A stretch of 64,000 nucleotides of DNA from Pseudomonadota bacterium. Lineage in GTDB: Bacteria > Pseudomonadota > Gammaproteobacteria > Xanthomonadales > Rhodanobacteraceae. Position 1 is the stretch's first letter. Each line of letters opens with the position of its first letter. The notes beneath the pieces were generated by a model. It had not been told where the DNA came from. It did not search any database and worked only from the letters and a program-made list of their open reading frames with translations. The stretch is taken from NCBI GenBank assembly GCA_021818335.1, contig JAKAEJ010000001.1:45644-109643 (forward strand), written 5' to 3'. The position numbers and the translations under genes were made by a program. Of the stretch, positions 17,373 to 27,633 are shown in pieces.

Positions 17373-18121
17373 CCATGGATACCCAATATAGCCATGATCT
17401 TGACCGTGTTGCATTAGGTCCCTGGCGCGCGCTGGCCCTGCTGGCAGTGTACTTCACACTGCAAATTGCCGCCGCACTGGCGCTGCGGAGCCTTGGCATG
17501 CTGCCAAGCCTCCGCCAAGCGGCGTTCGCACACCCCTCGGCCAGCGCGACGCTGGCCGAAGTCCTGGTGCTGGCTGCCGTGCCGGTCCTGCTACTGGCGC
17601 GATACATCTGGCCCTTACGCTGGCAAATGGCCGCCCTTCCGGGGTTTGGCGTGCGCTGGCCCGGCTGGCGCTGGATCGGCGCGGGGGTACTGCTGGCCCT
17701 GCTGATGCTGCCAATTGTTCTGGGCTTGAATGCGGCGCTGTTCCCGAAACAGGGAGTGACGCAGTCCGTTCTGGCGATTTTCGATCAAGCCCACTGGTGG
17801 ATGAGGGTACTGCTCACATTGATGATCGTGCTTCTCGCGCCGTTTGTCGAAGAACTGTTGTTCCGAGGCGTGCTCCTCGCCGGATTCAGCGAACGATTGC
17901 CGCTGCGTTGGGCGGTCGCTCTCAGCGTGCTCCTGTTCGCGTTTGCCCACCTGCCGGATACGGGTGGCCACTGGCAGGTTTTGCCCGGGCTACTGGCATT
18001 GGCGTTTGGACTCGTCTGGCTTCGCCTTCGTTCCGGTTCTCTGCTTCCCAGTTACGTAACACACGCGCTCTACAACGCAGCCGTACTCACGCTTGCCTTG
18101 GCGCCGCTCCTGCATGGCTAG
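17369..18121 (+). CDS. CPBP-family (CAAX/Rce1-like) intramembrane metalloprotease
   Basis: A 250-residue protein with about seven hydrophobic segments. The catalytic motifs are present: EELLFRGVLLAG (EExxxR), FAFAHLPD (FxxxH) and HALYNAAVL (HxxxN/B). Bacterial members are linked to bacteriocin maturation or immunity, but many are housekeeping. ATG 17369 overlaps the preceding stop; a second ATG at 17375 is possible. Coupled translation with the Sel1 protein is a notable pairing. Confidence 0.88.
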   Translation: MTMDTQYSHDLDRVALGPWRALALLAVYFTLQIAAALALRSLGMLPSLRQAAFAHPSASATLAEVLVLAAVPVLLLARYIWPLRWQMAALPGFGVRWPGWRWIGAGVLLALLMLPIVLGLNAALFPKQGVTQSVLAIFDQAHWWMRVLLTLMIVLLAPFVEELLFRGVLLAGFSERLPLRWAVALSVLLFAFAHLPDTGGHWQVLPGLLALAFGLVWLRLRSGSLLPSYVTHALYNAAVLTLALAPLLHG

Positions 18122-18257
18122 ACGAAAGGCTGATGGTCGCTACAGCCGACTCCGCGAAACAGCCATTCGCGCCTGATGTCGCAACCTATCTGTTGACCAT
18201 GTGGCACGCGTCTGCAAATGGTTGAGAATGGAACCCAGCCAACGCTGGAGAATTCCA

Positions 18258-18713
18258 ATGGCCAAGATCAATATCCCGCGCGCGCCCACGCGATTCGGCA
18301 CGAGTTATCCCGCACCATTTGACGGCCCATGCCGTGAACGTCGACGGTGGCGGCTCGGCGATGCCGCCGGGCTGACCCAGTTTGGCGTCAATCTATTGAG
18401 ACTTCCGCCAGCCACCTGGTCCAGCCAGCGGCACTGGCACGAAGGCGAGGATGAATTTGTCTACGTGCTGCAAGGCGAGGTCGTGCTGGTCACGGATGCC
18501 GGCGAGGAAATGCTGGTGGCCGGGGACTGTGCCGGCTTTGCTGCTGGCGAGTCCAACGCTCATCATTTCCAGAATCGAAGTGGCCAGGAGGTCGTGCTGC
18601 TTGAAGTTGGGACGCGGCTTCCCCACGGCGATGCAGCACATTATCCCGACATCGACCTCGACCTTCCCAAGGCCGGGCGCGGCTTCACCCACCGTGACGG
18701 ACGTCCCTACTGA
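18258..18713 (+). CDS. cupin-domain protein
   Basis: A 151-residue single-cupin protein. Motif 1 is HWHEGEDEFVYVLQGEV (His-His-Glu metal ligands), motif 2 is GDCAGFAAGESNAHHFQN, and the tail HYPDIDLDLP..GFTHRDGRPY is shared with a common bacterial subgroup of unknown function. GGAG precedes the ATG at 18258. The 3' end overlaps the convergent recD stop by 7 bases. Confidence 0.85.
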   Translation: MAKINIPRAPTRFGTSYPAPFDGPCRERRRWRLGDAAGLTQFGVNLLRLPPATWSSQRHWHEGEDEFVYVLQGEVVLVTDAGEEMLVAGDCAGFAAGESNAHHFQNRSGQEVVLLEVGTRLPHGDAAHYPDIDLDLPKAGRGFTHRDGRPY

Positions 18714-20404
18714 GCCCGTCGCAGCAACCGGTCCCGGAGTCCGCCCGCCCGGCGAACGGGACGCGCGAGGGCGGCGTCGAGCGCGGCGTCGGTGCACCAA
18801 AGATCCGCATCATGGCGCGCGCGTGAGAGAGCCGTGTAGACAAGCTCGCGGCTGAGGATGGGGCTGTCGGACGCGGGCGGCAGCAGCGCCGCAATGGACT
18901 CATATTCGGAACCTTGCGCCTTGTGAATGGTGATCGCCCACGCAGCCTCGCTGGGCGGCAGCAAATGCGTCGCAATCGCGCGGGGCGTGCCAGCCTCGTC
19001 CGTCGCGTCCTCGAACCACGCCATAGGGCCTGACCCGTTGTCCAGAACGACGCCGATGTCGCCGTTACTGAGGCCGCTTTCCCGATCATTCTGCGTGATC
19101 ATCACGACCCGACCCGGAAACCACGTGACTGGTCGGACTTGATGCTGGCGACGCAGCCAATCCTCGATGGCCTCGTTCAATGCGATTTGGCCGAAGGTTC
19201 CGTGGCGAAGCGCGCACAGGACCTGTACCCGCCTGAGCATCGCCAACGCGTCTCTTGGATGCAGCCCCGGCTTCAGGAGACCGCTGTAGACATCCTCGTG
19301 CCGCCGCAACCACGCTTGCAACACGCCATGCAATGCTCGCGCATCCGGGACCGCCTTGATCCGCAGCGGCGCAGCGTGGCCTTCAGCGGCGCCACGGACG
19401 GCTCTGGCGTCGCCACTGCGCACCGCGTTGAGTAAACCGGTAAATGCTGCCTGAGCACGATGGGAATGCGCGAGGCGGCGGACGCACGATGCCAGCAACG
19501 TGCCGGGTGCAGCGGCAATGATGTCCGCCAGAACGCTACCAGCCTCCACTGAGGCCAACTGGTCAGGGTCGCCCAGCAAAATGAGGAGCGATCCGGGACG
19601 CAAGGACTGCAGGAGCGTTCGCATGAGTCCGAGGTCGACCATGGACGCCTCGTCGACAGCCACGACATCTGCGGCAAGCAGCATCGCGTCTCCCGCGACG
19701 CGATGGCCAAGCAGGCGATGCAGCGTGGTGGCCTCCAGTCCTGCCGCCACTTGCAATGCGGGCTGCCAATCGGAGCCCAGCGTCGTGTGCAATCGACCTA
19801 GGCGCTCACGTAGCGCCTGAACCATGCGAGCTGCAGCCTTGCCGGTGGGAGCCGCCAGCGCGATTCGAGCTGAATCGGGCGACCCGGCTAGCAGCCGCAG
19901 ACGTAACGTGACCAGAAGCAGCGCCAGTAGCGACGTGGTCTTACCGGTACCCGGACCACCGGTCAACACAAACAGCGAGCGGCCAACGCCGGCGGCAAGC
20001 GCTGCCCGCTGTTCGCAACTGGCATCATCCGGCAGCAACTCCTCCAGCATCGGGGCAATTCCGTCGACTGGTAACGACTGCGACTTCGCTCGCGCCAGTA
20101 GCGAATTCGCCACCGCTTCCTCTGCGGCCGCATTGCGGCGCACGTAGAAGCGCCCATCCTCATCGAGCACGAACGGCGCGCCGGTCACACATGGCGAGAC
20201 CCAAGACGAATCGCGGAGCCGATCGAGCTGCGACTGGTCAAAGCCCTCGTCCGGCAACCAGGCGCAAGCATGTCCAGCACGTTCGGCGCGAGCGGCAACT
20301 GCAGCCGCCTGCGCCAACAGGGAATCGCCTGTCTTGCGGCGGATCCAGTCGCAAAGTGCCGATTCCGGCGCAACACTCGCGAGTCCATCTTGGGATTTGC
20401 TCAT
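18707..20404 (-). CDS. recD: exodeoxyribonuclease V subunit alpha (RecD)
   Basis: A 565-residue superfamily 1 helicase (5'-3'), the fast motor of RecBCD. Seen: Walker A TGGPGTGKTTS, AAPTGKAAARMV (Ia), VDEASMVDLGLM (II), LILLGDPDQLASVEAG (III), NGDIGVVL and AITIHKAQGSEYE (V/VI), LVYTALSRAR. Start at 20404 (MSKSQDG) overlaps the recB stop by ATGA. It is about 40 residues shorter than the E. coli protein. Confidence 0.96.
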   Translation of the reverse strand: MSKSQDGLASVAPESALCDWIRRKTGDSLLAQAAAVAARAERAGHACAWLPDEGFDQSQLDRLRDSSWVSPCVTGAPFVLDEDGRFYVRRNAAAEEAVANSLLARAKSQSLPVDGIAPMLEELLPDDASCEQRAALAAGVGRSLFVLTGGPGTGKTTSLLALLLVTLRLRLLAGSPDSARIALAAPTGKAAARMVQALRERLGRLHTTLGSDWQPALQVAAGLEATTLHRLLGHRVAGDAMLLAADVVAVDEASMVDLGLMRTLLQSLRPGSLLILLGDPDQLASVEAGSVLADIIAAAPGTLLASCVRRLAHSHRAQAAFTGLLNAVRSGDARAVRGAAEGHAAPLRIKAVPDARALHGVLQAWLRRHEDVYSGLLKPGLHPRDALAMLRRVQVLCALRHGTFGQIALNEAIEDWLRRQHQVRPVTWFPGRVVMITQNDRESGLSNGDIGVVLDNGSGPMAWFEDATDEAGTPRAIATHLLPPSEAAWAITIHKAQGSEYESIAALLPPASDSPILSRELVYTALSRARHDADLWCTDAALDAALARPVRRAGGLRDRLLRRAQ

Positions 20405-23400
20405 TCGCCAGCCCCATCGCACAGACGGTCGAGGTCATGGATCAGATTCGCATCGAAATGCCCACGCCAAAGTCCGGCATCCGGCGCAAGGCCAACAGCA
20501 CGGACAAACAAATAAAGCGCGTCGCCCATGTGATGCCCGTAGTCGTAATTGGGCACACGTTGACGCAACAGGCGATGTAAAGCCAATACGTACAGCAGGG
20601 CCTGCAGATGATAATTGTGGGCACGCATCGCCCGTTCCAGCGAGGCGCCACGATAATCGTCGATGTTCGCGCCAAGCCAGTTGGTCTTGTAGTCGATCAC
20701 GTGATACCGGCCGTTCCAGAATGCAACGCGATCGATGAATCCTCCAAGCATCCCGCGAAGCAGGTCGGCGTTGATCTCCGGGAGCCAAGTTCCAACGCCA
20801 TGTGATTCAAGAAGGCGGTGCAATCGGGAAACGGGCACGGCATTCAGTGGCAGCAAGAACTCCATCTCGGCAACCTGCGCTTCATCTGTCAGCGCATCCA
20901 GACGCAATCCTTGGCCCAAGTCGGTCGTACGCACCGAATCCAGGCGTGTGGCAAGCCGCTCACACAACGGCAGCGCGGACTCCGTGTCATGCATGACGCC
21001 TGCGGAAGCAAGAAGCCTTGCCATGGTCTCCGGATCCCGAGCAAAACGTGTCCCTTGGACTGCCGTCTCCAGCATCGCATGAACGGCATCGCCGAAGGCG
21101 GGTCCCCGTAATGCCGAGAGACTATTCAGATTGTCGTGGATAGCAACATCCGGCCCATTGGCGTCAGACAGTGCTGGACTGATCGAATCCGATTCATCAG
21201 CTGCTGCTCTCGGTTCGCCATTCGACCGGCGCATCAATGCCGTGAAGCTCCAGTACTGCCACGGCTGAGCCAGTGGGGGGACGGGTCGTGCCGCGCGGGC
21301 GCGCGCGACGGTCATTGGTGGTGTGAAACGCGCCTCCGGATCAGGGGCGGTCGTGTCCAAATCGACATTGGCAAGCAATTCGCGGCATCCCCTCAGGGTC
21401 GCGATGCGATCATCCGCATCGATCACATCATCAATGCCATTGGTTAGCACCTTGCGCCCCCAACCGTAACCCTGCAGAAGCTCGCCCAACGCGCTCGCAG
21501 CCGCGGTTGATCCGCGCCCGCCATCCAGCCAATAGACCCAACAGGCCTGTTCAGCACGCGTCAACGCGACATAAAGCAACCGTGCTCGCTCCTCTCGCGC
21601 CTCACGCAGTGAGCGTTGTGCATGGACAACCCTAGATGCCGAACCAAGGTCGACACTCAACCGGTCCTGGTCATCGTGAAAGCGCAGGAGCTGACGCCTG
21701 CTTGGACCGGCATCAGGTCGCCAGGCCATCGGCAAGAAGACGAGCGGCCATTGCAGTCCCTTGGCGCTGGCCAATGTGCGCAACTGCACGCGTGCGCAAT
21801 CACTGTCGTTGCGCTGCACGTGCTCCGCGATATCACGGTCGGGTGAAACCCGCTGGCGCCGAAGCCACGCCAATTGTCCATGCATGGAGGCCCCCCCGGC
21901 AGCCTGCTGCTGCAGGAGCTCTCCAAGGTGGCGCAAATCGGTGAGAACGCGCTCACCATCCTGCCGCGCAAGAATGCGAGGCGCTGCGCGCTCGACAAGT
22001 GCCAACACGGGCGCCAAAGGTCCGCGCTCCCGCCATAGCTGCGCAATCGACTGGAATTCTTGCCATTGTGCATCATGCAAAGCTGGGCTTTGGTCGGCCG
22101 CGCGCAGCATCGCGGCATCCATGCCCCAAAGATCGGTCAACCACGCTGCATTCAGCAGTCCAGGCGCCGGTTCGACAAAGGCATCCAGGAGCAACGCTAG
22201 TTCTGCCGCCGGCTCCGTTGCGAATACCGACACTTTCCCCGATCCCGCGGCCGGTACCCCGCGCTTGGCCAGCTTCTCTCTTAATGCCGCAATCTGTGCA
22301 TTGGTGGGCAGCAACACGGCGATGTCGCCGGGCTCGACAGGCCTCGACCCGAGCGAAGACCGCCCTGCGCTCAGCAGCTTCGCGACATCAGCGGCGCAAG
22401 CCTCAAGCGCGCGCTCGTCCGCTTCGCCAAGTGTAGGCAGGCGTTCCAATTCGGGCAGGCGAACCACAAGCGGCCGGGCGACCGGCTGGCCATCGACATG
22501 GAAACGCTCCGCCTCCGCCTTTCCGCCAGCACTGACGGGCTGGTACGCGATGCCTGCGCCCATGTGATCTGCTGGCGCTCGCGCATACAGGCTGTTCACT
22601 GCCTCCACATACGCGCGTGTCGAGCGCCAGTTCACAAGCAGTGAAACGCGGGAGTCCACCTGCCGCTCGGCTTGACGATACGTGGCGATGTCGCCCCCGC
22701 GGAAACCGTAGATCGCCTGCTTGGGATCGCCGACGAGCACCATCGTGCCGCGTCCCGCATAAATCGCATCGAAAATCGCGTACTGATGCCGATCGGTGTC
22801 TTGGAACTCATCGATCAATGCCACCGGATAGCGTTCGCGCAAGTGACGGGCGAACTCTTCATCCGCCGTCACCCGCTCGCGAACGCGCCCGATCAGCGAG
22901 CCGAATGTGCTGGCGCCACGCTCTGCCAGGCGATAGGGCACGGCCGAACGACAGAAGTCGATTGCCGCTGCCACCACCTCGCCACGGATGATCTGCGGCC
23001 AGTCGCGCGCCAATTCGGCCGCGTGCAGACACTGATGGATGACCGGCTCATCCGACAGCGGACTTCGATCCGGATGCTGCTGTTCAACAACCAACTCCGG
23101 CGTGATCTCCCGAAGCACACCCAAGAGCTGGCTCCGGCCGGCACCCGCCGCCAAGCACGCATGCAGATCCTTGAGCCGACTTGCCAGCTTGGTTCTCCGA
23201 GGCGCATAGCGCGTCCGGTCGTTTGCCAGAATGGAGATGGCATCCATCCACCCGGGCTGGTTCATCTGAGCGACCAATGCGCCAAGGGCTTCGCGTCCGC
23301 CACCAAGGCAGCAAGGTTCAGCCAGCGTGAAATATTCGACCACCTCGTGCACCAACGCCTCCGGGCCTGCCGGAAGTACAAGGTCACGCTCGTCCAAATC

Positions 23401-23961
23401 AACATTTCCCTGCTGGTATCGTTGCCTCCAGAAGTCACTGACGCATTCATCGATCAGAGTCGACTCGTCGACATGATCGCCAGGCGCAAGGTCAGCTCCG
23501 CTCTCGAACGCTGACTCAGCGAGCACGCGCGCGCAAAATGCGTGCATGGTGAGAATCGGCGCCAGATCCAGATCCTGGCGCGCACGCCGCACGCGCAACA
23601 GGGCACGATCCACCGGCAACGGCAAGACGTTCGTCAGATAGGCAGCGACGCTGTCGGCGGGCGCATCGGCGTTCGTGTCGGCATGGCCATCCACCCAGGA
23701 CGCGAGGATCCTCTCGACCTCGCCGAGACGCGTGCGAAGGCGCTGGCGGAGTTCAGCGGCAGCCGCCTCCGTGAAGGTGCTGACTAGGATGCATCGCACG
23801 TCGGCACTGGCTTCGTCTGGCGCCTCCAACAGCAATCGCAGGTAAAGCAGCGTGATCGCGTGGGTCTTGCCCGTACCGGCGCTGGCTTCCACCAGAACGC
23901 GACGCGGTGCACTCAGCTGTTCTTGCATCCAATCCAAGCCCACCACTGCATCCATGCTCAT
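20401..23961 (-). CDS. recB: exodeoxyribonuclease V subunit beta (RecB)
   Basis: A 1186-residue UvrD-like 3'-5' helicase and nuclease. N-terminal Walker A EASAGTGKTHAIT (about 25-37), VSTFTEAAAAELRQRL, LIDEFQDTDRHQYAIFDAI (II/III), MVLVGDPKQAIYGFRGGD, then SAKGLQWPLVFLP and YVALTRAEQACWVYWL (VI). The C-terminal nuclease domain keeps GGFIDRVAFWNGRYHVIDYKTNWLG, with the Asp and Asp-Tyr-Lys of the active site. ATG 23961 overlaps the recC stop; the frame is open further upstream but that is inside recC. It loads RecA and processes double-strand ends with RecC and RecD. Confidence 0.96.
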   Translation of the reverse strand: MSMDAVVGLDWMQEQLSAPRRVLVEASAGTGKTHAITLLYLRLLLEAPDEASADVRCILVSTFTEAAAAELRQRLRTRLGEVERILASWVDGHADTNADAPADSVAAYLTNVLPLPVDRALLRVRRARQDLDLAPILTMHAFCARVLAESAFESGADLAPGDHVDESTLIDECVSDFWRQRYQQGNVDLDERDLVLPAGPEALVHEVVEYFTLAEPCCLGGGREALGALVAQMNQPGWMDAISILANDRTRYAPRRTKLASRLKDLHACLAAGAGRSQLLGVLREITPELVVEQQHPDRSPLSDEPVIHQCLHAAELARDWPQIIRGEVVAAAIDFCRSAVPYRLAERGASTFGSLIGRVRERVTADEEFARHLRERYPVALIDEFQDTDRHQYAIFDAIYAGRGTMVLVGDPKQAIYGFRGGDIATYRQAERQVDSRVSLLVNWRSTRAYVEAVNSLYARAPADHMGAGIAYQPVSAGGKAEAERFHVDGQPVARPLVVRLPELERLPTLGEADERALEACAADVAKLLSAGRSSLGSRPVEPGDIAVLLPTNAQIAALREKLAKRGVPAAGSGKVSVFATEPAAELALLLDAFVEPAPGLLNAAWLTDLWGMDAAMLRAADQSPALHDAQWQEFQSIAQLWRERGPLAPVLALVERAAPRILARQDGERVLTDLRHLGELLQQQAAGGASMHGQLAWLRRQRVSPDRDIAEHVQRNDSDCARVQLRTLASAKGLQWPLVFLPMAWRPDAGPSRRQLLRFHDDQDRLSVDLGSASRVVHAQRSLREAREERARLLYVALTRAEQACWVYWLDGGRGSTAAASALGELLQGYGWGRKVLTNGIDDVIDADDRIATLRGCRELLANVDLDTTAPDPEARFTPPMTVARARAARPVPPLAQPWQYWSFTALMRRSNGEPRAAADESDSISPALSDANGPDVAIHDNLNSLSALRGPAFGDAVHAMLETAVQGTRFARDPETMARLLASAGVMHDTESALPLCERLATRLDSVRTTDLGQGLRLDALTDEAQVAEMEFLLPLNAVPVSRLHRLLESHGVGTWLPEINADLLRGMLGGFIDRVAFWNGRYHVIDYKTNWLGANIDDYRGASLERAMRAHNYHLQALLYVLALHRLLRQRVPNYDYGHHMGDALYLFVRAVGLAPDAGLWRGHFDANLIHDLDRLCDGAGE

Positions 23962-26900
23962 GGGACGGCCTCCGTCGAGGCGGAAAGCATCGTCCGGAGA
24001 TCCAACGCAAGAGTTTCGAAACGGGTCCAGGACTCCGGATCTTCCAGCCAATTGAGCCCGCGCGTCAGGAGCGCAGCATAACCTGGAGAACGATCGCGCT
24101 CGCCCGGACGGCGACCATCACCGGACCATGCCGTCATTGCCCTTGCACGCCGTTGCCCCGGATCCGCGTTGGCCAAGGCCCAGGCCGTTGCCGGGAAATA
24201 AAGCGCATGGCCAGCGAGGACGGCAGCCTGGAGCCTACGGAGGCGGCCCACACCTTCCCGCAACACCTGAGAGTCACGCGTGATGGATTCAGCCTCGCGT
24301 TCGAACCGCGCTCCGTCTTCATGAAGCTGCACGAGAAGGCAACCACGGAATTGCTCGCCGACACTCAGTGCAAGGGCAGCTGCGTCGAGCCAAAGAGGCA
24401 ATCGCACGCCGAAGTCGAGCGTCTTCCGCGTCTCGATGCGCAGCAGCCAATACCCACCTTCGGCATCACACAGGGCGGGAACTTCACCGCTTACGAAATT
24501 CCCGCAGTCATCCTCAAACCGGCATTCAACCTCGACATTCGTCGCCTGCAAGCACGGATGGCCATCCAGCAAGCCCAACGCCGCCTGCACACTGGACCGC
24601 AAAGCGCGCCACACCTGCTGTGCAGCTTCTCCCGCGGGCAGCAGCCCGCTGCGCGCAAGCCAGGCCGGCACGTCTTCTGGCAGCACTCGTTGGCCCCGGA
24701 CAAGCGCTTGCTGAAGTATCTGGCGAGGCAGTCGCAAACGTGCATCAACTCGGGCCGCAAGCGGCTCGCCATCGTCGCCTTCCTCGTCAAGCTCGGGCAA
24801 TCGCACGCCGAGCAATTCCCTCGCCTGTACCCGGGCAGGGTTGCGCAAGAACAAGCGCAACTCGGTGAGATTTACCGGACCGCCTGTATCCAACACGGAC
24901 GGTGGTGCTTTCGTGACCGAGGGAAGGATCGGCCTGGCGCCAGCAGGCGCCTGCCCGGTCGCGACGACCCCGGCGTACGCGTGCGCATAGGAGCGCAACG
25001 CGGGATCCGGGCGCCAAACCGCCGCCGGGGAAGGCTGTTCGAAGTAAATGGGAGCAAACGGTTGCAATGCATGTCGCACGAACCAGGGCGCGGATGCCGA
25101 GTCCATCCATCCAAACGCCTCATCCAGGTACTTGAGAAGCTCCGACAGCGGTGCTGCTGGATTACGCATGGCGCCGTCGTCCGCACCCTCGCAAATGTAA
25201 CTGAGATGAAGTGCCTCGCGTGCGGACATGATGGCTTCCAGGAAAAGGTATCGATCCTCCTCCAAGGAACTTCGATCCCCATGCCGTGGGTACCGCGCGA
25301 TTAGATCCAAAGAACCTCGCGTTGCGGCGCGCGGATAAACCCCTTCCCCGAGGCCAAGGATTGCCACGACGCGAAAGGGAACCGTTCTCTGCGGGACCAT
25401 GCCGCAGAAAGTCACACCACCAGCGACGTAGGGCTGAACCGCCGGGACTTCATCAAGCGCCGCGTGCTGATGCTCAGCGACGACCGCCCACGGTAGTTCG
25501 CAACGAAGCTTTGCGGCGGCAGCTTCGCTGCCCAAACGCGCTGCGATCCTTTGGATTTGGACCAGAGCATCCCGGCTATCCTGATCTTCAGGATCCGGAT
25601 CAAAACAAGTCTCGATCCGCCGGGAAAGCCACGCACTCCACTCTCCGCCGCTGCGCACGGCGCGCGACGCGTTGCGCCAGTCGACCAACCATCCAAGAAG
25701 CATGGACAGGCCGGCCAGCAGGTCGAAATCGCTACCCGTCACATCGCTCATCGGAACAACCACAGGTTCGGTGGCGACGGCCGGCTCCAAAACCTGGTGG
25801 AGATCGGTCTTGCCCATCAGCCAGCCCGCGATCAGACGGTCGATGCCAAAGGCCAGACTATGCAGGTCTTCCGCCGGCGCCCCGAAGGATGTCTTCATCG
25901 ACGCATCGAGCGCCCAGGCCACATGGGCTTCCCGCAACCAGCCGGCCACGCGCGCGCGTCTGGATCCATGAAGTCCAAATCGCCGCGCCAATGCTGGCGC
26001 GTCAAGCAGGCCGAGAATCTCGGCCCTCGTACAACGAGACTGCGAAAGCCCTAACAACTGCCGCCACACGGCATAGACCGGATGGGTTGCCGACAATGCA
26101 ACGTCGGCGAGATGGTAGGGAAGACCAGCATCATGCCAACGCCCCGGCACGCCGAACACCGCAGGCAAAAGGGGCGCATAGGTTTGGATGTCCGGTGCCA
26201 TCACCACGATCTCGCGCGGTTCGAGATCCGGACGCGCATCACGCATGGCAAGCAGTGCATCCCGAAGAGCCTCTAGCTCGCGCAGACGACTGTGGCACGC
26301 GTGGACCCGCAAGCTATCGTCGCGTCGCGGATCAGCATCGGACGACAGTGCCGCCAGACCAGGCTGCATACGACGTATGCCCTCCTGGACCCGAGCCAGC
26401 AGGGGCATGCCCGCCACGTCGGACTCCGCTTCATCCGCTTCATCTCGCCAGTGCTGGGTTTCGTCGTGGACATTCAGGGAAGCGGCAAATTCCTGCCCAA
26501 CCCGCCCAAGGCTGGCAAGAAGCGGATGTCCGACTTCGAGGTACTGCGCATCGGGCATTGGGCCCAGACGGAGCAGCGATCGCTTGCTCCGCAGGTAATC
26601 CCAAAGTTCGCGGCATGGGTCCGGGAAATAAAGGTGGACCGGCCGCGAGCGAGCGACCAACTGCAGTCCGCGCAAAAGGACCGGTGGCAGGTGGCTTACG
26701 CCGAACACGTGCACGGGCGCCATGCCCGTCAGATCCGCACCGCGCTGCAGAGCGAGCTGCAGTTGCTGCGCACGTTCGATCCGTGGTGCGTCACCACCAT
26801 CCTTCAGCAGTCGCCTCCACAACCTCGCCTGCCAAGCCGACGCAGGCGCCGCATGGCCTTGTGCCCATTCAAGCAACCAGTCTTCCCGGTAGATCTGGTA

Positions 26901-27320
26901 TTGGCCAAAAAGCCTCGCGACGCGTTCGGCCAGATGCCACCGTCGGCGGGGTGGAGCGTGGTCGAGGTAACGCTGCAATTCGGCCTCGCCAGTTGCATCG
27001 TCAAGCAATGCAAACAAGCGCCATCGCAGCACCGCATGTTGCCAGACGCTGCTATCCGAAGGACCGATGACTCCATCGGCCAATCGATCCCACCACTCTC
27101 CCGGAAGAAGCATTTCCAGATTGGCGGCGATCCCGGGGCTCCCATCCGCGTTGCGCCGCCTCGACAATTCCGAGAACAACCAGCGTTTCAAACCGAGATG
27201 CGCGACGACCACCCGCTGCGGTTCAAGCGCGTTCCCATGGACTTGATCCGCGAGCTGCTCTGCCAGCAATCGAGCTAGTGCTTCGATCCGGCTGGCGCGG
27301 TAGACGTGCAAACCATGCAT
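23958..27320 (-). CDS. recC: exodeoxyribonuclease V subunit gamma (RecC)
   Basis: An 1120-residue protein starting MHGLHVYRASRIEALARLLA with VAHLGLKRWLFSELSRR, LLPGEWWDRL, VHVFGVSHLPPVLLRGL, GREIVVMAPDIQTYAPLL-like region, FCGMVPQRTVPFRVVAILGLGEGVYPR, the conserved RecC Chi-scanning and dead-helicase segments. RecC recognises Chi and holds the complex together. It is the first gene of recC-recB-recD, all joined by 4-base overlaps. No ptr or recG neighbour is present. Confidence 0.95.
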   Translation of the reverse strand: MHGLHVYRASRIEALARLLAEQLADQVHGNALEPQRVVVAHLGLKRWLFSELSRRRNADGSPGIAANLEMLLPGEWWDRLADGVIGPSDSSVWQHAVLRWRLFALLDDATGEAELQRYLDHAPPRRRWHLAERVARLFGQYQIYREDWLLEWAQGHAAPASAWQARLWRRLLKDGGDAPRIERAQQLQLALQRGADLTGMAPVHVFGVSHLPPVLLRGLQLVARSRPVHLYFPDPCRELWDYLRSKRSLLRLGPMPDAQYLEVGHPLLASLGRVGQEFAASLNVHDETQHWRDEADEAESDVAGMPLLARVQEGIRRMQPGLAALSSDADPRRDDSLRVHACHSRLRELEALRDALLAMRDARPDLEPREIVVMAPDIQTYAPLLPAVFGVPGRWHDAGLPYHLADVALSATHPVYAVWRQLLGLSQSRCTRAEILGLLDAPALARRFGLHGSRRARVAGWLREAHVAWALDASMKTSFGAPAEDLHSLAFGIDRLIAGWLMGKTDLHQVLEPAVATEPVVVPMSDVTGSDFDLLAGLSMLLGWLVDWRNASRAVRSGGEWSAWLSRRIETCFDPDPEDQDSRDALVQIQRIAARLGSEAAAAKLRCELPWAVVAEHQHAALDEVPAVQPYVAGGVTFCGMVPQRTVPFRVVAILGLGEGVYPRAATRGSLDLIARYPRHGDRSSLEEDRYLFLEAIMSAREALHLSYICEGADDGAMRNPAAPLSELLKYLDEAFGWMDSASAPWFVRHALQPFAPIYFEQPSPAAVWRPDPALRSYAHAYAGVVATGQAPAGARPILPSVTKAPPSVLDTGGPVNLTELRLFLRNPARVQARELLGVRLPELDEEGDDGEPLAARVDARLRLPRQILQQALVRGQRVLPEDVPAWLARSGLLPAGEAAQQVWRALRSSVQAALGLLDGHPCLQATNVEVECRFEDDCGNFVSGEVPALCDAEGGYWLLRIETRKTLDFGVRLPLWLDAAALALSVGEQFRGCLLVQLHEDGARFEREAESITRDSQVLREGVGRLRRLQAAVLAGHALYFPATAWALANADPGQRRARAMTAWSGDGRRPGERDRSPGYAALLTRGLNWLEDPESWTRFETLALDLRTMLSASTEAVP

Positions 27321-27633
27321 GCGAACTCCAGAAGGGGAACTACAGTCTCACCAGGGCAGCGACCGCATGCAGCGATGTAGCCCACGGCACCGATGACCGG
27401 CGCCCGAGAGTCTATGCTGTGCGCGTCGCACGCGCTGAGACTGCCTATCACTCAGGGCGCACACCGTGCCACGGAGCGCCGTTCGCTTGGACGATGCCGA
27501 CCCATTTTCTGAAAGCGATCCCCCCCTTGCGGGAACCGTCGACGCGTTCCATCGCAAACATGTCCTTCCTGCCTGTCTATGCGCACCAAGATTTGCACGA
27601 CATGGCGTGGAGGAATGCCGACACGAATCGAGC
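27321..27633. other. 313-bp region upstream of recC, no gene seen
   Basis: This stretch separates the recC start from the 3' end of the sulfurtransferase gene, both on the minus strand, so it should contain the recCBD promoter. Short open frames here have no start context or family likeness. I do not see a confident -35/-10 pair or terminator hairpin. Confidence 0.55.

Noticed and set aside
24368..27278. Several long plus-strand frames across recC
   Set aside because: All are antisense to recC, which has strong family motifs throughout; their composition (Arg/Pro/Ala-rich) is that of GC-rich shadows.
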